In this document: positions 41,275-49,056 of the stretch, piece by piece
Layout: each line of letters opens with the position of its first letter
Numbering within the stretch: the stretch's first letter is position 1
Source: Acidobacteriota bacterium
GTDB lineage: Bacteria > Acidobacteriota > Blastocatellia > Pyrinomonadales > Pyrinomonadaceae
Assembly: GCA_025463135.1 (NCBI GenBank)
Contig: JAOAPY010000052.1
Location: forward strand, 62,001-126,000
Direction: 5' to 3'
Length of the DNA stretch: 64,000 bases
Program-made: the position numbers and the translations under genes
Notes under the pieces: model-generated
The model's input: only the letters and a program-made list of their open reading frames with translations
Told to the model about the DNA's origin: nothing
Database searches by the model: none

Positions 41275-42708
41275 TCAGTTGCGCGCTCGAGGCGCCGGCC
41301 GCGGATAGCTCGCCGGGCTGCGATTCCCTTCCTTATCCACCGAGCGCACGCCGAAAAAATAATTGTCTTTCGACATCCCTTTCAAAGTGTAGCTGGTCAC
41401 GTTTCCGATCCAGCGCGAGTTAGACCAAACCGCCGCAGTAGTATCGCGCCAGACAATTTCATAACCAGCCAGATCAGCTTCTCTATTCGCATCCCACTTC
41501 AGTTCCGTATCGTTTGCCAGCCCAGTAGTGAGCAATACATTTTTCGGGGCCGCGGGGGCAAAGGCCAACATCGCCAGAGACGATGCATTCACGCGCGCGA
41601 CGTCAGCGATGTAATTAAAGTCGTCAAACTCCGGCAGGTCACCGTACTGAATTCCTTTTTCCAGGCGCACGTTTTGATGTTGATGGTTGTAGTTTTCGTT
41701 TGGTTCAGTAAATCGCACCGCCGCATAGCCGCGCTCGAGAAACGGCTGATGATCGCCGCCGCGTCCATACCGATCGCGACGATAGATCATCCATACATTC
41801 ATTCCCGGCACGTAGCGCTCGCCGACCTCTTTAATGAACCGCGCCAGTTGCCGCGCCGGCGAGTCGTTCTCGCCACCTACACTGCGCCGCGTGGTGGCCT
41901 CAGGCTCAGTTTCATTGGAGCGCACGCCTTCAGAGAAAACGCGCACTCGGTGCGGATCATGCATACCGTTGCCACCCAGCGAGCTGCCGATGATGTCGTT
42001 GGTGAACATGGCTTCGATGTCCAGATTGTTCTTCCTGGCTTGCTCAGCGTAATAAGTTGATCCCAGTAGTCCCTGCTCTTCGCCGGCCACCGCCATGAAG
42101 ACAATGGTGGCGTCGAATTTGTACCGCGCCATCACGCGCGCCATTTCCAAAACCGCGGCCGTACCAGAGGCGTCGTCGTTAGCTCCCGGCGCGTCGCACT
42201 TCGCATCCGTTGGACTCGTACACATCGAGTCGTAATGGCCGCTCACGACATACATGCGCTTTTCTGACTCAGGTTGTGTGCCTCTCAACGTGGCTACCAC
42301 ATTCGTCAACATCGTGGGCTGTGGCACGCGCGCGGCCTTTGCCTGTTCAAAGGTCTGCTCTTCCACAGTCATTCGTCCACCGGACTGCGCTGCTGCCTTC
42401 TGAAATTCCCCGAACAGCCAATCCCGCGCTGCCCCAATGCCGCGCTTTGGATCACTTTGCTCTGAAAGAGTATTGCGCGTGCCGCATGAGACGAGCTTGC
42501 GAATAGTGCGTTCGATATTGCGCGCGTCAATCTCACGAACGAGTCGCATAATCTCGGCATTTCGTTTAGGCCCCACACCTGACGACTGCGCGAGTTTGCG
42601 TGGACTCTTTTGCGCGCCGGAATTCAGCGGGAACGAAAGCAGGCCGGCAAACAAAACCAAGACGAGCCAAAGGATTCTCGCGCATCCATTCATCTTCCCG
42701 ATCCGCAT
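41275..42708 (-). CDS. Secreted M28-family metallopeptidase with C-terminal fibronectin-like domain
   Basis: 477 residues with a signal peptide (about 10-32). M28 zinc ligands: VVSGHYDSM (His, Asp), GANDDASGTAAVLE (bridging Asp), VAGEEQGLLGS (Glu pair), a following FTNDIIG (Asp), and a late NHQHQNV (His). A C-terminal FN3-like domain (about 390-470) contains TELKWDANREADLAGYEIVW. It is likely an extracellular or periplasmic aminopeptidase that trims oligopeptides. GGGGAG precedes the ATG at 42708. Confidence 0.92.
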   Translation of the reverse strand: MRIGKMNGCARILWLVLVLFAGLLSFPLNSGAQKSPRKLAQSSGVGPKRNAEIMRLVREIDARNIERTIRKLVSCGTRNTLSEQSDPKRGIGAARDWLFGEFQKAAAQSGGRMTVEEQTFEQAKAARVPQPTMLTNVVATLRGTQPESEKRMYVVSGHYDSMCTSPTDAKCDAPGANDDASGTAAVLEMARVMARYKFDATIVFMAVAGEEQGLLGSTYYAEQARKNNLDIEAMFTNDIIGSSLGGNGMHDPHRVRVFSEGVRSNETEPEATTRRSVGGENDSPARQLARFIKEVGERYVPGMNVWMIYRRDRYGRGGDHQPFLERGYAAVRFTEPNENYNHQHQNVRLEKGIQYGDLPEFDDFNYIADVARVNASSLAMLAFAPAAPKNVLLTTGLANDTELKWDANREADLAGYEIVWRDTTAAVWSNSRWIGNVTSYTLKGMSKDNYFFGVRSVDKEGNRSPASYPRPAPRARN

Positions 42709-42730
42709 TAAGTTTTCTCCCCGACAAACA

Positions 42731-43201
42731 TTATTTGGTACCGCGATCTGATGGCTCTCTGAAAACCGGCGCGAAGGTCCGGGTGGTATGTTCGGTAACG
42801 CTCGGCACCGGCTCGAACTGCGGATTCAATTGCCGAGGCTGCTCGCGACTTTGCTTTGGCAGCACCGCCGGCTTTTCCTTCTTCGCGTCAAGCGAAGATC
42901 TGACAATGCGTGACAGAAGGCGCAGCAACAAAAAATCGCAGGCAATAATGGTAGCCATTCCCATCACTACGATGGCCATGATCGGATCGGGCACATGAAA
43001 CACCGTCGCCAGCCTGATCGCGCCTTCGATCAGGATGGAAAATCCACCCAACGTGAGGGCAGTGATAACGATTCCAATTACCAGAGCCGGTTTAGTGAGA
43101 CTGATGGGCACAAATTCAGTCGCCGGAGCCATACTCGCTCCACAGCGGTTGCAATACTTGAGTTCAAGCGCCGATTCAGCACCGCATGATTGACAGTACA
43201 T
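42731..43201 (-). CDS. Zinc-ribbon membrane protein
   Basis: 156 residues from ATG 43201, chosen because GGGAGGTGAC lies directly upstream; longer upstream starts have none. A double-CxxC zinc ribbon (CQSCGAESALELKYCNRCG) starts the protein. Two membrane segments (about 36-60 and 72-98) and a Lys/Pro-rich cytoplasmic tail follow. Many bacteria have such zinc-ribbon/TM proteins near ECF sigma genes, but no function is known. The anti-sigma gene ends 175 bases upstream. Confidence 0.8.
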   Translation of the reverse strand: MYCQSCGAESALELKYCNRCGASMAPATEFVPISLTKPALVIGIVITALTLGGFSILIEGAIRLATVFHVPDPIMAIVVMGMATIIACDFLLLRLLSRIVRSSLDAKKEKPAVLPKQSREQPRQLNPQFEPVPSVTEHTTRTFAPVFREPSDRGTK

Positions 43202-43265
43202 TGTCACCTCCCGCAGCAGAACAATTTCTGAATGGTACTTTATCACTATCGTACTATCACTATCG

Positions 43266-43373
43266 CCCTGGGACCGCAGGCATCCTCCCACTTGCTTTCC
43301 CCAGCGGGTCATCTTCCGATGAGAGTAATGAGTATCGTGCGTAGAGGCAGGCAGGATGCCTGCGGTCCAGGGG
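43266..43373. repeat. Family B 21-nt inverted repeat at the anti-sigma stop
   Basis: The left arm CCCTGGGACCGCAGGCATCC (43266-43286) is complementary to 43353-43373 (AGGATGCCTGCGG..) with slight mismatch. It ends two bases before the anti-sigma gene stop. Confidence 0.75.
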
Positions 43374-43375
43374 GG

Positions 43376-44524
43376 TTAGCGAATTCGGTAGGCGCGGCCT
43401 TTCCAGATAAGAATTATTTCGCCGCTCAATTGTTTGGCAATCGTGTCAATGACGGGCTCGTCGGCAACCAGCGCGCGATACTGTTCTGATCCACGAGCGA
43501 CCGTGGTCATCGAGAAAGAAGGTTTGTACGCAACATCAACCCAGATGTTGTTGTGACGCTGAAAGCGCCGGCCGCCCACTGCGCGCACTTCGGCCTGTTC
43601 GTCACGGTCCAATAAGAAGCCGCCACGCGCTCCATTTACGGTTTTCGCCTTTTTACGCTCATCTTCCTTAGCGGGCGCATCAGCCGCTGGCGCTCCGCTC
43701 GCACTCCCAGCGTCCTTCGCATCGTCGCCTCTCTTGTCGTCGGCTCTTTTGCGAGCGACGCTTGGCTTCAACTCAGCCATTCCGCCCACCACTCGAGAAC
43801 TATCTTTCTCAGACGTGTTCACTTGTTTTGCTGTTGCCGGCGGCGGCGCAGGTTCCGGAGCGTAGGTCGGCTGGGCTAAGGCTGCGACTTCATTCTTCGG
43901 AGACTCTTTCGCGTTGCTGGAAACCGCGGACTCCGGTTTCGCCGGGTTACCGGTCTTCGCTGCTTTTTCGCCGGTCTTATCCGCAGACTCGCGGCCCCTG
44001 GTGGCTGAGGGTGCTGCCGGCTTTCCCGACTCAGCAAGCTTATCAATCGAATCGGTTTGCTCTTTTGTTGGTGCGCCATCCGCCTGAGCGGGGCTGGACT
44101 TGGTGTTGAGCGCTATTAATGACTCCCTTGACTGACGCCGCGAGCCAAAGAAAACGATGCCGATAACGACCAGCAGCATCGCCGGCAAGACGTACCGCAG
44201 CATCGCGGGAGCAAATAGCGCGGCCAACATTCTTCGCCAATCAAAGGCCGTTGCCGTTTTGCTAATCGGTGTTTCGTTAATTACCAGACCCGCGGCGAGT
44301 GAAAGTTGTGTAACGATTTTTCGGCAATCGTCACAGTCCGCAAGATGGGACGTGTACCGGGCGCGCGTGGCCGCCGGCAACGCGCCTTCGGCATAGGAAT
44401 TCAGCTCGTCGGCATCCAAATGCGCACCTGTAGGGTTTCCGGGCGAGTTGGCAAACACACTCTGCTTTCGCCGCGGAAAACCACGCAACAGGCTATCGAT
44501 TTCGTTGTTTTCGGATTGCTTCAT
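43376..44524 (-). CDS. Putative anti-sigma factor (ZAS-type) with membrane anchor
   Basis: 382 residues. The N-terminal cytoplasmic domain has HLDADELNSYAEGAL and the ZAS motif HLADCDDCRK (His-x3-Cys-x2-Cys). A TM helix lies at about 110-130 (YVLPAMLLVVIGIVFFG). A long disordered extracytoplasmic region rich in Ala/Lys/Pro follows, then a folded C-terminus (about 300-382). It is encoded just after the sigma factor on the same strand (76-base gap), as expected for a cognate pair. The sensed signal is unknown. Confidence 0.85.
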   Translation of the reverse strand: MKQSENNEIDSLLRGFPRRKQSVFANSPGNPTGAHLDADELNSYAEGALPAATRARYTSHLADCDDCRKIVTQLSLAAGLVINETPISKTATAFDWRRMLAALFAPAMLRYVLPAMLLVVIGIVFFGSRRQSRESLIALNTKSSPAQADGAPTKEQTDSIDKLAESGKPAAPSATRGRESADKTGEKAAKTGNPAKPESAVSSNAKESPKNEVAALAQPTYAPEPAPPPATAKQVNTSEKDSSRVVGGMAELKPSVARKRADDKRGDDAKDAGSASGAPAADAPAKEDERKKAKTVNGARGGFLLDRDEQAEVRAVGGRRFQRHNNIWVDVAYKPSFSMTTVARGSEQYRALVADEPVIDTIAKQLSGEIILIWKGRAYRIR

Positions 44525-44600
44525 TCGTTGTTCTAGTGAACTCCAACTTAAGAACGCTCTACACTACTCAACCTTGCGACTGTAGTTTTTGCCAGGACTT

Positions 44601-45551
44601 TCAATCATGACTCAGGTTCTCAGGCGCTCCGCCCTTCGTGATCAAGAGCGCCTCCAGATCTCCCTCCAAATGCGCGGCGAGTTTTGAAAAGGCTGCTGCT
44701 GTTTCCTGCTTTGACCAGCCACATTCTTCCGTCAGAATTTGCTCCACGCTTTGACGCAATTCATTATGGACGCGGGCCAGACGGCGGCTGGCAGTGGCTT
44801 CGTGAACGCCCAGTACTGCACCGGCTTCGCGCAATCGCAAATTGTCAAAATAATAAAGCTTCACCAGTAGTCGATCTTCGTCGGCCATCTCTTTGATTGA
44901 TCGAGCCAGCGCCTGCTCCATTTCATTTCGTTCTATTTTGTTTGCGAGTGCATTTTCCGGATCAAGGGCAACACTCGCCATTCCCGCCGTTTGCTTGTCG
45001 CTGGAATCTCCAGCCGTAAAGCGATCAAAATCCGCATCGTCCTCGGTTTGGACCAGCCGCGACTGCTTACGATGTTGATCAACGGCCAACTGAGCTACGA
45101 CAGCTCGCAGCCAGCCGGCAAAAGAACCGCGGCCCGAATAGTAGGCAAGCTTGCCGGCGGGCCGACCATCTTCGCGTACGCGCAACCCGTGCAACTCTGC
45201 CCAAATTGATTGGGCCAAATCGTCAGCGGCATCTTCGGTGCCGGCGGCTGAACGAGCAGCGGAACGCACAGTCGTCGAATAGCGCTCTACGAGATCGTCC
45301 CAGGCCGTGGCGTTTCCGCGCTCGCAGGCTACTGCCAGACAGAGGTCTCCGGCCTGCAGCTGGTCAATGAAATCAGCAATGGATTTAGCCGCTGCATTCG
45401 GCTCGTCCCTAAGCAGATATTTTTCCAGCGAAGCTTTAATACGGGGGCTTACAACTTCAACCGCCAATGAATAGTGATCGCCCGCACGCGCCAACAGTCG
45501 TTGGGTGCCCTGGTCAATCAGCTTCTCGATTTGCGTGGTTTGATTACTCAC
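44601..45551 (-). CDS. Sigma-70 family (ECF-like) RNA polymerase sigma factor with N-terminal extension
   Basis: 316 residues from a GTG. The first 95 residues are an unassigned extension. Region 2 is recognisable in AWDDLVERYSTTVRSAARS and DDLAQSIWAELHG. Region 4 is DRLLVKLYYFDNLRLREAGA then LGVHEATASRRLARVHNEL. The C-terminal tail of about 40 residues continues TEECGWSKQETAAAFSKL. It is longer than a usual ECF factor (about 190 aa). Together with the anti-sigma gene it forms a regulatory pair. No ribosome-binding site is visible before the GTG. Confidence 0.87.
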   Translation of the reverse strand: MSNQTTQIEKLIDQGTQRLLARAGDHYSLAVEVVSPRIKASLEKYLLRDEPNAAAKSIADFIDQLQAGDLCLAVACERGNATAWDDLVERYSTTVRSAARSAAGTEDAADDLAQSIWAELHGLRVREDGRPAGKLAYYSGRGSFAGWLRAVVAQLAVDQHRKQSRLVQTEDDADFDRFTAGDSSDKQTAGMASVALDPENALANKIERNEMEQALARSIKEMADEDRLLVKLYYFDNLRLREAGAVLGVHEATASRRLARVHNELRQSVEQILTEECGWSKQETAAAFSKLAAHLEGDLEALLITKGGAPENLSHD

Positions 45552-45612
45552 GGGGGAATTGTTCAGGATCGATTCACAAGCGACGCTATGCTATCACGAG
45601 TGGCACGGATGT

Positions 45613-45713
45613 CCTGGGACCGCGGGCATCCTGCCTGCTGCCCCGCTCGTTAGATATCCTTTGGAGAGTAAACCTGGGGAGACACGAGCAGGCAGGATGC
45701 CCGCGGTCCCAGG
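45613..45713. repeat. Family B perfect 27-nt inverted repeat
   Basis: The arms 45613-45639 and 45687-45713 are exact complements (CCTGGGACCGCGGGCATCCT.. and its reverse). It lies between the divergent sigma and queE genes and may overlap their promoters. Confidence 0.8.
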
Positions 45714-45778
45714 GTCATGACTTTGCGATTCCAATTACGTAACATAGAATTCCAGTTCACCAGCGGCCACTTACTGAG

Positions 45779-46423
45779 ATGCTTCGCGTCACCGAAATCT
45801 TTCGTTCCATACAGGGCGAGTCCACTCACGCCGGCCGTCCCTGCACCTTTGTGCGTCTGACCGGCTGTCCCATGAGATGCGTGTGGTGCGACAGCGAATA
45901 CACTTTTACGGGCGGCGAACACGTAAGTCTCGAGGACATCTTGATTCAGGTACGGGCCTTCGGCTGCCAACTGGTGGAAGTTACCGGAGGAGATCCGCTG
46001 GCACAAAAGGAGGCGTATTCCCTCATAAAGAAGCTGTGCGATGAAGATTTTGAGGTACTTATCGAGACCGGTGGTCTCTTTTCTACGGAAGGAGTTGATG
46101 AACGCGCCGCTATTATTCTCGATGTGAAATGTCCAGCCTCAGGCGAAGAAGCTCGCAATCACTGGCCTAATCTCGATCGCCTGCGGGCCGACCGGGACGA
46201 AATAAAATTCGTGATCGCCAATCGCGCGGATTGGGATTACGCCGTTGATGTTATCAAGCGACACGAGCTCGAGCACCGTACGCGGGCAATCTTGATCTCA
46301 CCGGCATGGAACGAAATCGACCTGAAGGATTTAGCCGATTGGGTGGCGACGAGCGCTCTCAAAGTTCGCATGCAGCTTCAGCTGCACAAGTATATTTGGG
46401 GACCGAACGTCAGGGGTGTATGA
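45779..46423 (+). CDS. queE: 7-carboxy-7-deazaguanine synthase
   Basis: 214 residues. This radical-SAM enzyme converts carboxytetrahydropterin to CDG in queuosine synthesis. The N-terminus reads TEIFRSIQGESTHAGRPCTF, with the CX3CX2C cluster in TGCPMRCVWCDSE, and GGDPLAQ follows. The length (about 215 aa) is normal. queC overlaps the same pathway and follows nine bases downstream, so the two form an operon. Neither queD nor queF is in the window. Confidence 0.95.
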   Translation: MLRVTEIFRSIQGESTHAGRPCTFVRLTGCPMRCVWCDSEYTFTGGEHVSLEDILIQVRAFGCQLVEVTGGDPLAQKEAYSLIKKLCDEDFEVLIETGGLFSTEGVDERAAIILDVKCPASGEEARNHWPNLDRLRADRDEIKFVIANRADWDYAVDVIKRHELEHRTRAILISPAWNEIDLKDLADWVATSALKVRMQLQLHKYIWGPNVRGV

Positions 46424-46432
46424 GGGGGCTCC

Positions 46433-47191
46433 ATGGGTGGCAGTAACGAACTAATGGATGAACCTGTGACGGAGCCTGCTTCATCCTTCATCCTTCATCC
46501 TTCATCCTTAGCCATCTGCCTCGTGTCCGGCGGCATGGACTCCTGTGTAACCGCGGCCATCGCTCGCGAAGAGAATGACTCGCTTGCCTTTCTGCATGTT
46601 TCCTACGGCCAACGAACTGAGCAACGCGAACGCCGAGCCTTCGAGGATCTCGCAGATCATTATGCCGTCAAGAAACGTCTGGCGGTGTCCATCGAATATC
46701 TTGCGCGGATTGGTGGCTCATCGCTGACTGACAAAGACATTCAGGTAACGAAGGCCGATCTGTCGGCCCAGGGGATCCCTGCCAGCTACGTGCCTTTTCG
46801 CAACGCACACTTGCTTTCGATAGCTACCAGTTGGGCCGAAGTAATCGGTGCCCAATCCATTTATATTGGCGCTGTGGCTGAGGACTCTTCAGGCTATCCT
46901 GACTGTCGGCCTGAATTTTATGCCGCCTTTCATCAGGCAATCAGTCTGGGTACCAGGCCTGAAACCGTAATCCAAATCAGAACGCCGGTTATCGAGCTCA
47001 AGAAGGCTGAAATTGTTTTACGTGGTAAAGAGCTCGGCGCCCCACTGGAGTTAACCTGGTCCTGTTACCTGGAGGGCGAGAAAGCATGCGGCAGTTGCGA
47101 TTCCTGCGCCTTGCGCCTGCGCGCATTCCGACAGGCGGGCATCGTGGATCCAATCCCTTACGTGCTTGACAGCAGCCGGTTTGCTTATTAA
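46433..47191 (+). CDS. queC: 7-cyano-7-deazaguanine synthase
   Basis: 252 residues. The ATP-pyrophosphatase loop LVSGGMDSCVTAA and the zinc site ending CGSCDSCALRLRAF are intact. It converts CDG to preQ0 using ammonia and ATP. The start ATG 46433 has GAGGGGG four bases upstream. Before the catalytic core there is an unusual extension of about 27 residues. Part of it (SSFILHPSS) is encoded by four TTCATCC heptamers, so a gain or loss of one unit would shift frame. Confidence 0.94.
   Translation: MGGSNELMDEPVTEPASSFILHPSSLAICLVSGGMDSCVTAAIAREENDSLAFLHVSYGQRTEQRERRAFEDLADHYAVKKRLAVSIEYLARIGGSSLTDKDIQVTKADLSAQGIPASYVPFRNAHLLSIATSWAEVIGAQSIYIGAVAEDSSGYPDCRPEFYAAFHQAISLGTRPETVIQIRTPVIELKKAEIVLRGKELGAPLELTWSCYLEGEKACGSCDSCALRLRAFRQAGIVDPIPYVLDSSRFAY
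46480..46507. repeat. (TTCATCC)x4 heptamer tract inside queC
   Basis: Four perfect tandem copies in the N-terminal extension, 5' of the ATP-binding loop. Seven bases is not a multiple of three, so copy-number change breaks the frame after the start codon. Confidence 0.9.
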
Positions 47192-47299
47192 CTTTAGGCC
47201 GTTCCCAGGATGCGAATTACAACTGACACTGATGCGAAGGCATCCTAAGAGCTCTCCCGCTATCATAAAAATCACCTGGACACTTTCCGTTGGAGGAAC

Positions 47300-48712
47300 A
47301 TGATGTTTCGCAAATACTCTCTGCTGACTCTCCTTGCGGTCGCCGTCTTCGCGGTCTCGGCGATCGTCTCTTCAGCGCAGGTCGGGGCGCTTAACGGACA
47401 CGTCAAACTCAAACAGGCTGACGGCACTACAGTCCTGGTGGCCGGCGCTGTCGTCGACGTATTTCGTACCGACATTAGCGGCAAGTACGAAACTAAAACG
47501 GACAAAAAAGGCGAGTTCCGCTGGGCCGGTCTACCATACACGGGCACTTACATCATCGCCGTCAGTGCACCGGGAGCACAACCGAATTTTCAGGCCGAGG
47601 TAAAGGCCGGGCGCGAGGTTGATTACAACATCGTGCTGGAAGTTGGCGATGGCAAGCGACTCACCTTAGATGAGATAAAGACGATTCTTAAAGGCGGCAC
47701 CAGGTCATCTTCTTCGGGCCCCACGGCGCCGGCTGCGGAAAGTGGCGGCGACAAGGTCAAGCGCGCAGAGGTAGAAGCCAAGAACCGTGAGCTGATAGAA
47801 AAGAATAGGAAAGCTGAGGATTCCAACAAGGTCCTCACCGAAAAATTTAAGCTGGGCAACACTTCGCTCACCGCGGGCAAAGCCTCAAATCGAGCAGGGA
47901 AATATGACGAAGCCATTAAGCTGTTTGATGACGCGGTAACGCAATACGATGAAGGCATTGCCGCGGACCAAACGCATCCGAGTGCCCCCACGCTGATGAC
48001 GAACAAGGCGCAGGCTCTAATCGATCGTGGCACGGCTAAGTACAACTCAACTATTAAATCTGAGGCATATGTGGCCGCTAATAAGGCGGGTGGCGCCGGC
48101 GGTAGCGCGCTGCTGGAGCCGGCAAGGAAGGATTGGAAGGATGCGGCTGAGGTCTCCACCAAAGCCGTTGAAGGCTACAAGTCGCAGTCAGCGCCGACCG
48201 ATCCGGCTGACCTTGCTAATTTCAATCTCGGCAAGTTATTTGCGTTAATGGTGAGATTTGCGGCCTTGAGCAAGGTAGTAACAAAGGTTGATCCCACCCA
48301 GTTGGATGCCGGCGTGGCGGCCTACGATGAATACGCTGCCGTGGAGACGGATGCGGCCAGGAAAGCATTGAATGAACGCGACCTGGCGAAGATGCTGTTC
48401 GACGCGAATGCCTACGATAAGGCCAAACCGGCATATCAGAAAATCCTGGCGCAAACTCCTGACGACGCAGACGCACTGCAAAATATGGGCTTGACTCTCT
48501 ATAACCTTGGTTTCGTCAAAGAAGGGGAGGGCAAGAAAGATGAGGCCAAAGCCAACTATCAGGAAGCGGCAAATTATCTTCAGCAATTTGTAGATAAAAC
48601 CACTAACTCCGAGCTTAAGATCGAAGCACAGGCTATTTTGCAGAACCTGAAAGAGCAACAAAACGTCCAGGCAGAAAAATCAACAGCCCCTGCGCGCCGA
48701 CGCAGGCCGTAA
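47300..48712 (+). CDS. Secreted TPR protein with carboxypeptidase-regulatory-like N-terminal domain
   Basis: 470 residues. Signal peptide about 1-26. A beta-sandwich (about 28-110) contains LNGHVKLKQADGTTVLVAGA and VDVFRTDISG. A charged coiled region about 155-190 (KRAEVEAKNRELIEKNRKAE) precedes TPR units (KASNRAGKYDEAIKLFDDAV, and a C-terminal pair). GGAGG is three to six bases before the ATG pair at 47300/47303. It is probably periplasmic; the partner is unknown. It precedes the pilB cluster but is separated by 344 bases containing a promoter. Confidence 0.87.
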   Translation: MMFRKYSLLTLLAVAVFAVSAIVSSAQVGALNGHVKLKQADGTTVLVAGAVVDVFRTDISGKYETKTDKKGEFRWAGLPYTGTYIIAVSAPGAQPNFQAEVKAGREVDYNIVLEVGDGKRLTLDEIKTILKGGTRSSSSGPTAPAAESGGDKVKRAEVEAKNRELIEKNRKAEDSNKVLTEKFKLGNTSLTAGKASNRAGKYDEAIKLFDDAVTQYDEGIAADQTHPSAPTLMTNKAQALIDRGTAKYNSTIKSEAYVAANKAGGAGGSALLEPARKDWKDAAEVSTKAVEGYKSQSAPTDPADLANFNLGKLFALMVRFAALSKVVTKVDPTQLDAGVAAYDEYAAVETDAARKALNERDLAKMLFDANAYDKAKPAYQKILAQTPDDADALQNMGLTLYNLGFVKEGEGKKDEAKANYQEAANYLQQFVDKTTNSELKIEAQAILQNLKEQQNVQAEKSTAPARRRRP

Positions 48713-49056
48713 GTGAGATTCGGAGACAGGGGGAAGGGGGTGACGCGGGGATTCATGGCGTGAGTTTCGCTGGTTCCGCCACCCGCTTTCCCCCTTTTCG
48801 CTCCTTGTCCCCGCCCTGCGTACCCCTTTCTACGCATCCCCCTTCGACGCGTCAGACTCGCTCTAAATCCTTCAAAACCGCGCTCTCCAGAGCTTTGCCG
48901 TCAAAAACTTGAGTCTTGACAGTCTTCGCGTTCAACCTGTACTATGCCTGTGCAACGGTGTTGTGCACACCGGCGTTGGGCGTTCACCAAAGAACGTCCC
49001 GCGGCAATTGTCTCTGATCTTGGACCCGCCCGCTAAACGTTCGAACCTACCAAAGC
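48713..49056. other. Leader of the pilB cluster
   Basis: 344 bases with a pyrimidine-rich tract in the first half and the promoter at 48916-48945 in the second. No ORF or structured element was recognised. Confidence 0.6.
48916..48945 (+). promoter_or_regulatory. Sigma-70-type promoter for the pilB operon
   Basis: TTGACA (48916-48921), an 18-base spacer and TACTAT (48940-48945). Transcription should start about 48952, leaving a leader of roughly 105 bases before the pilB ATG. Confidence 0.65.
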
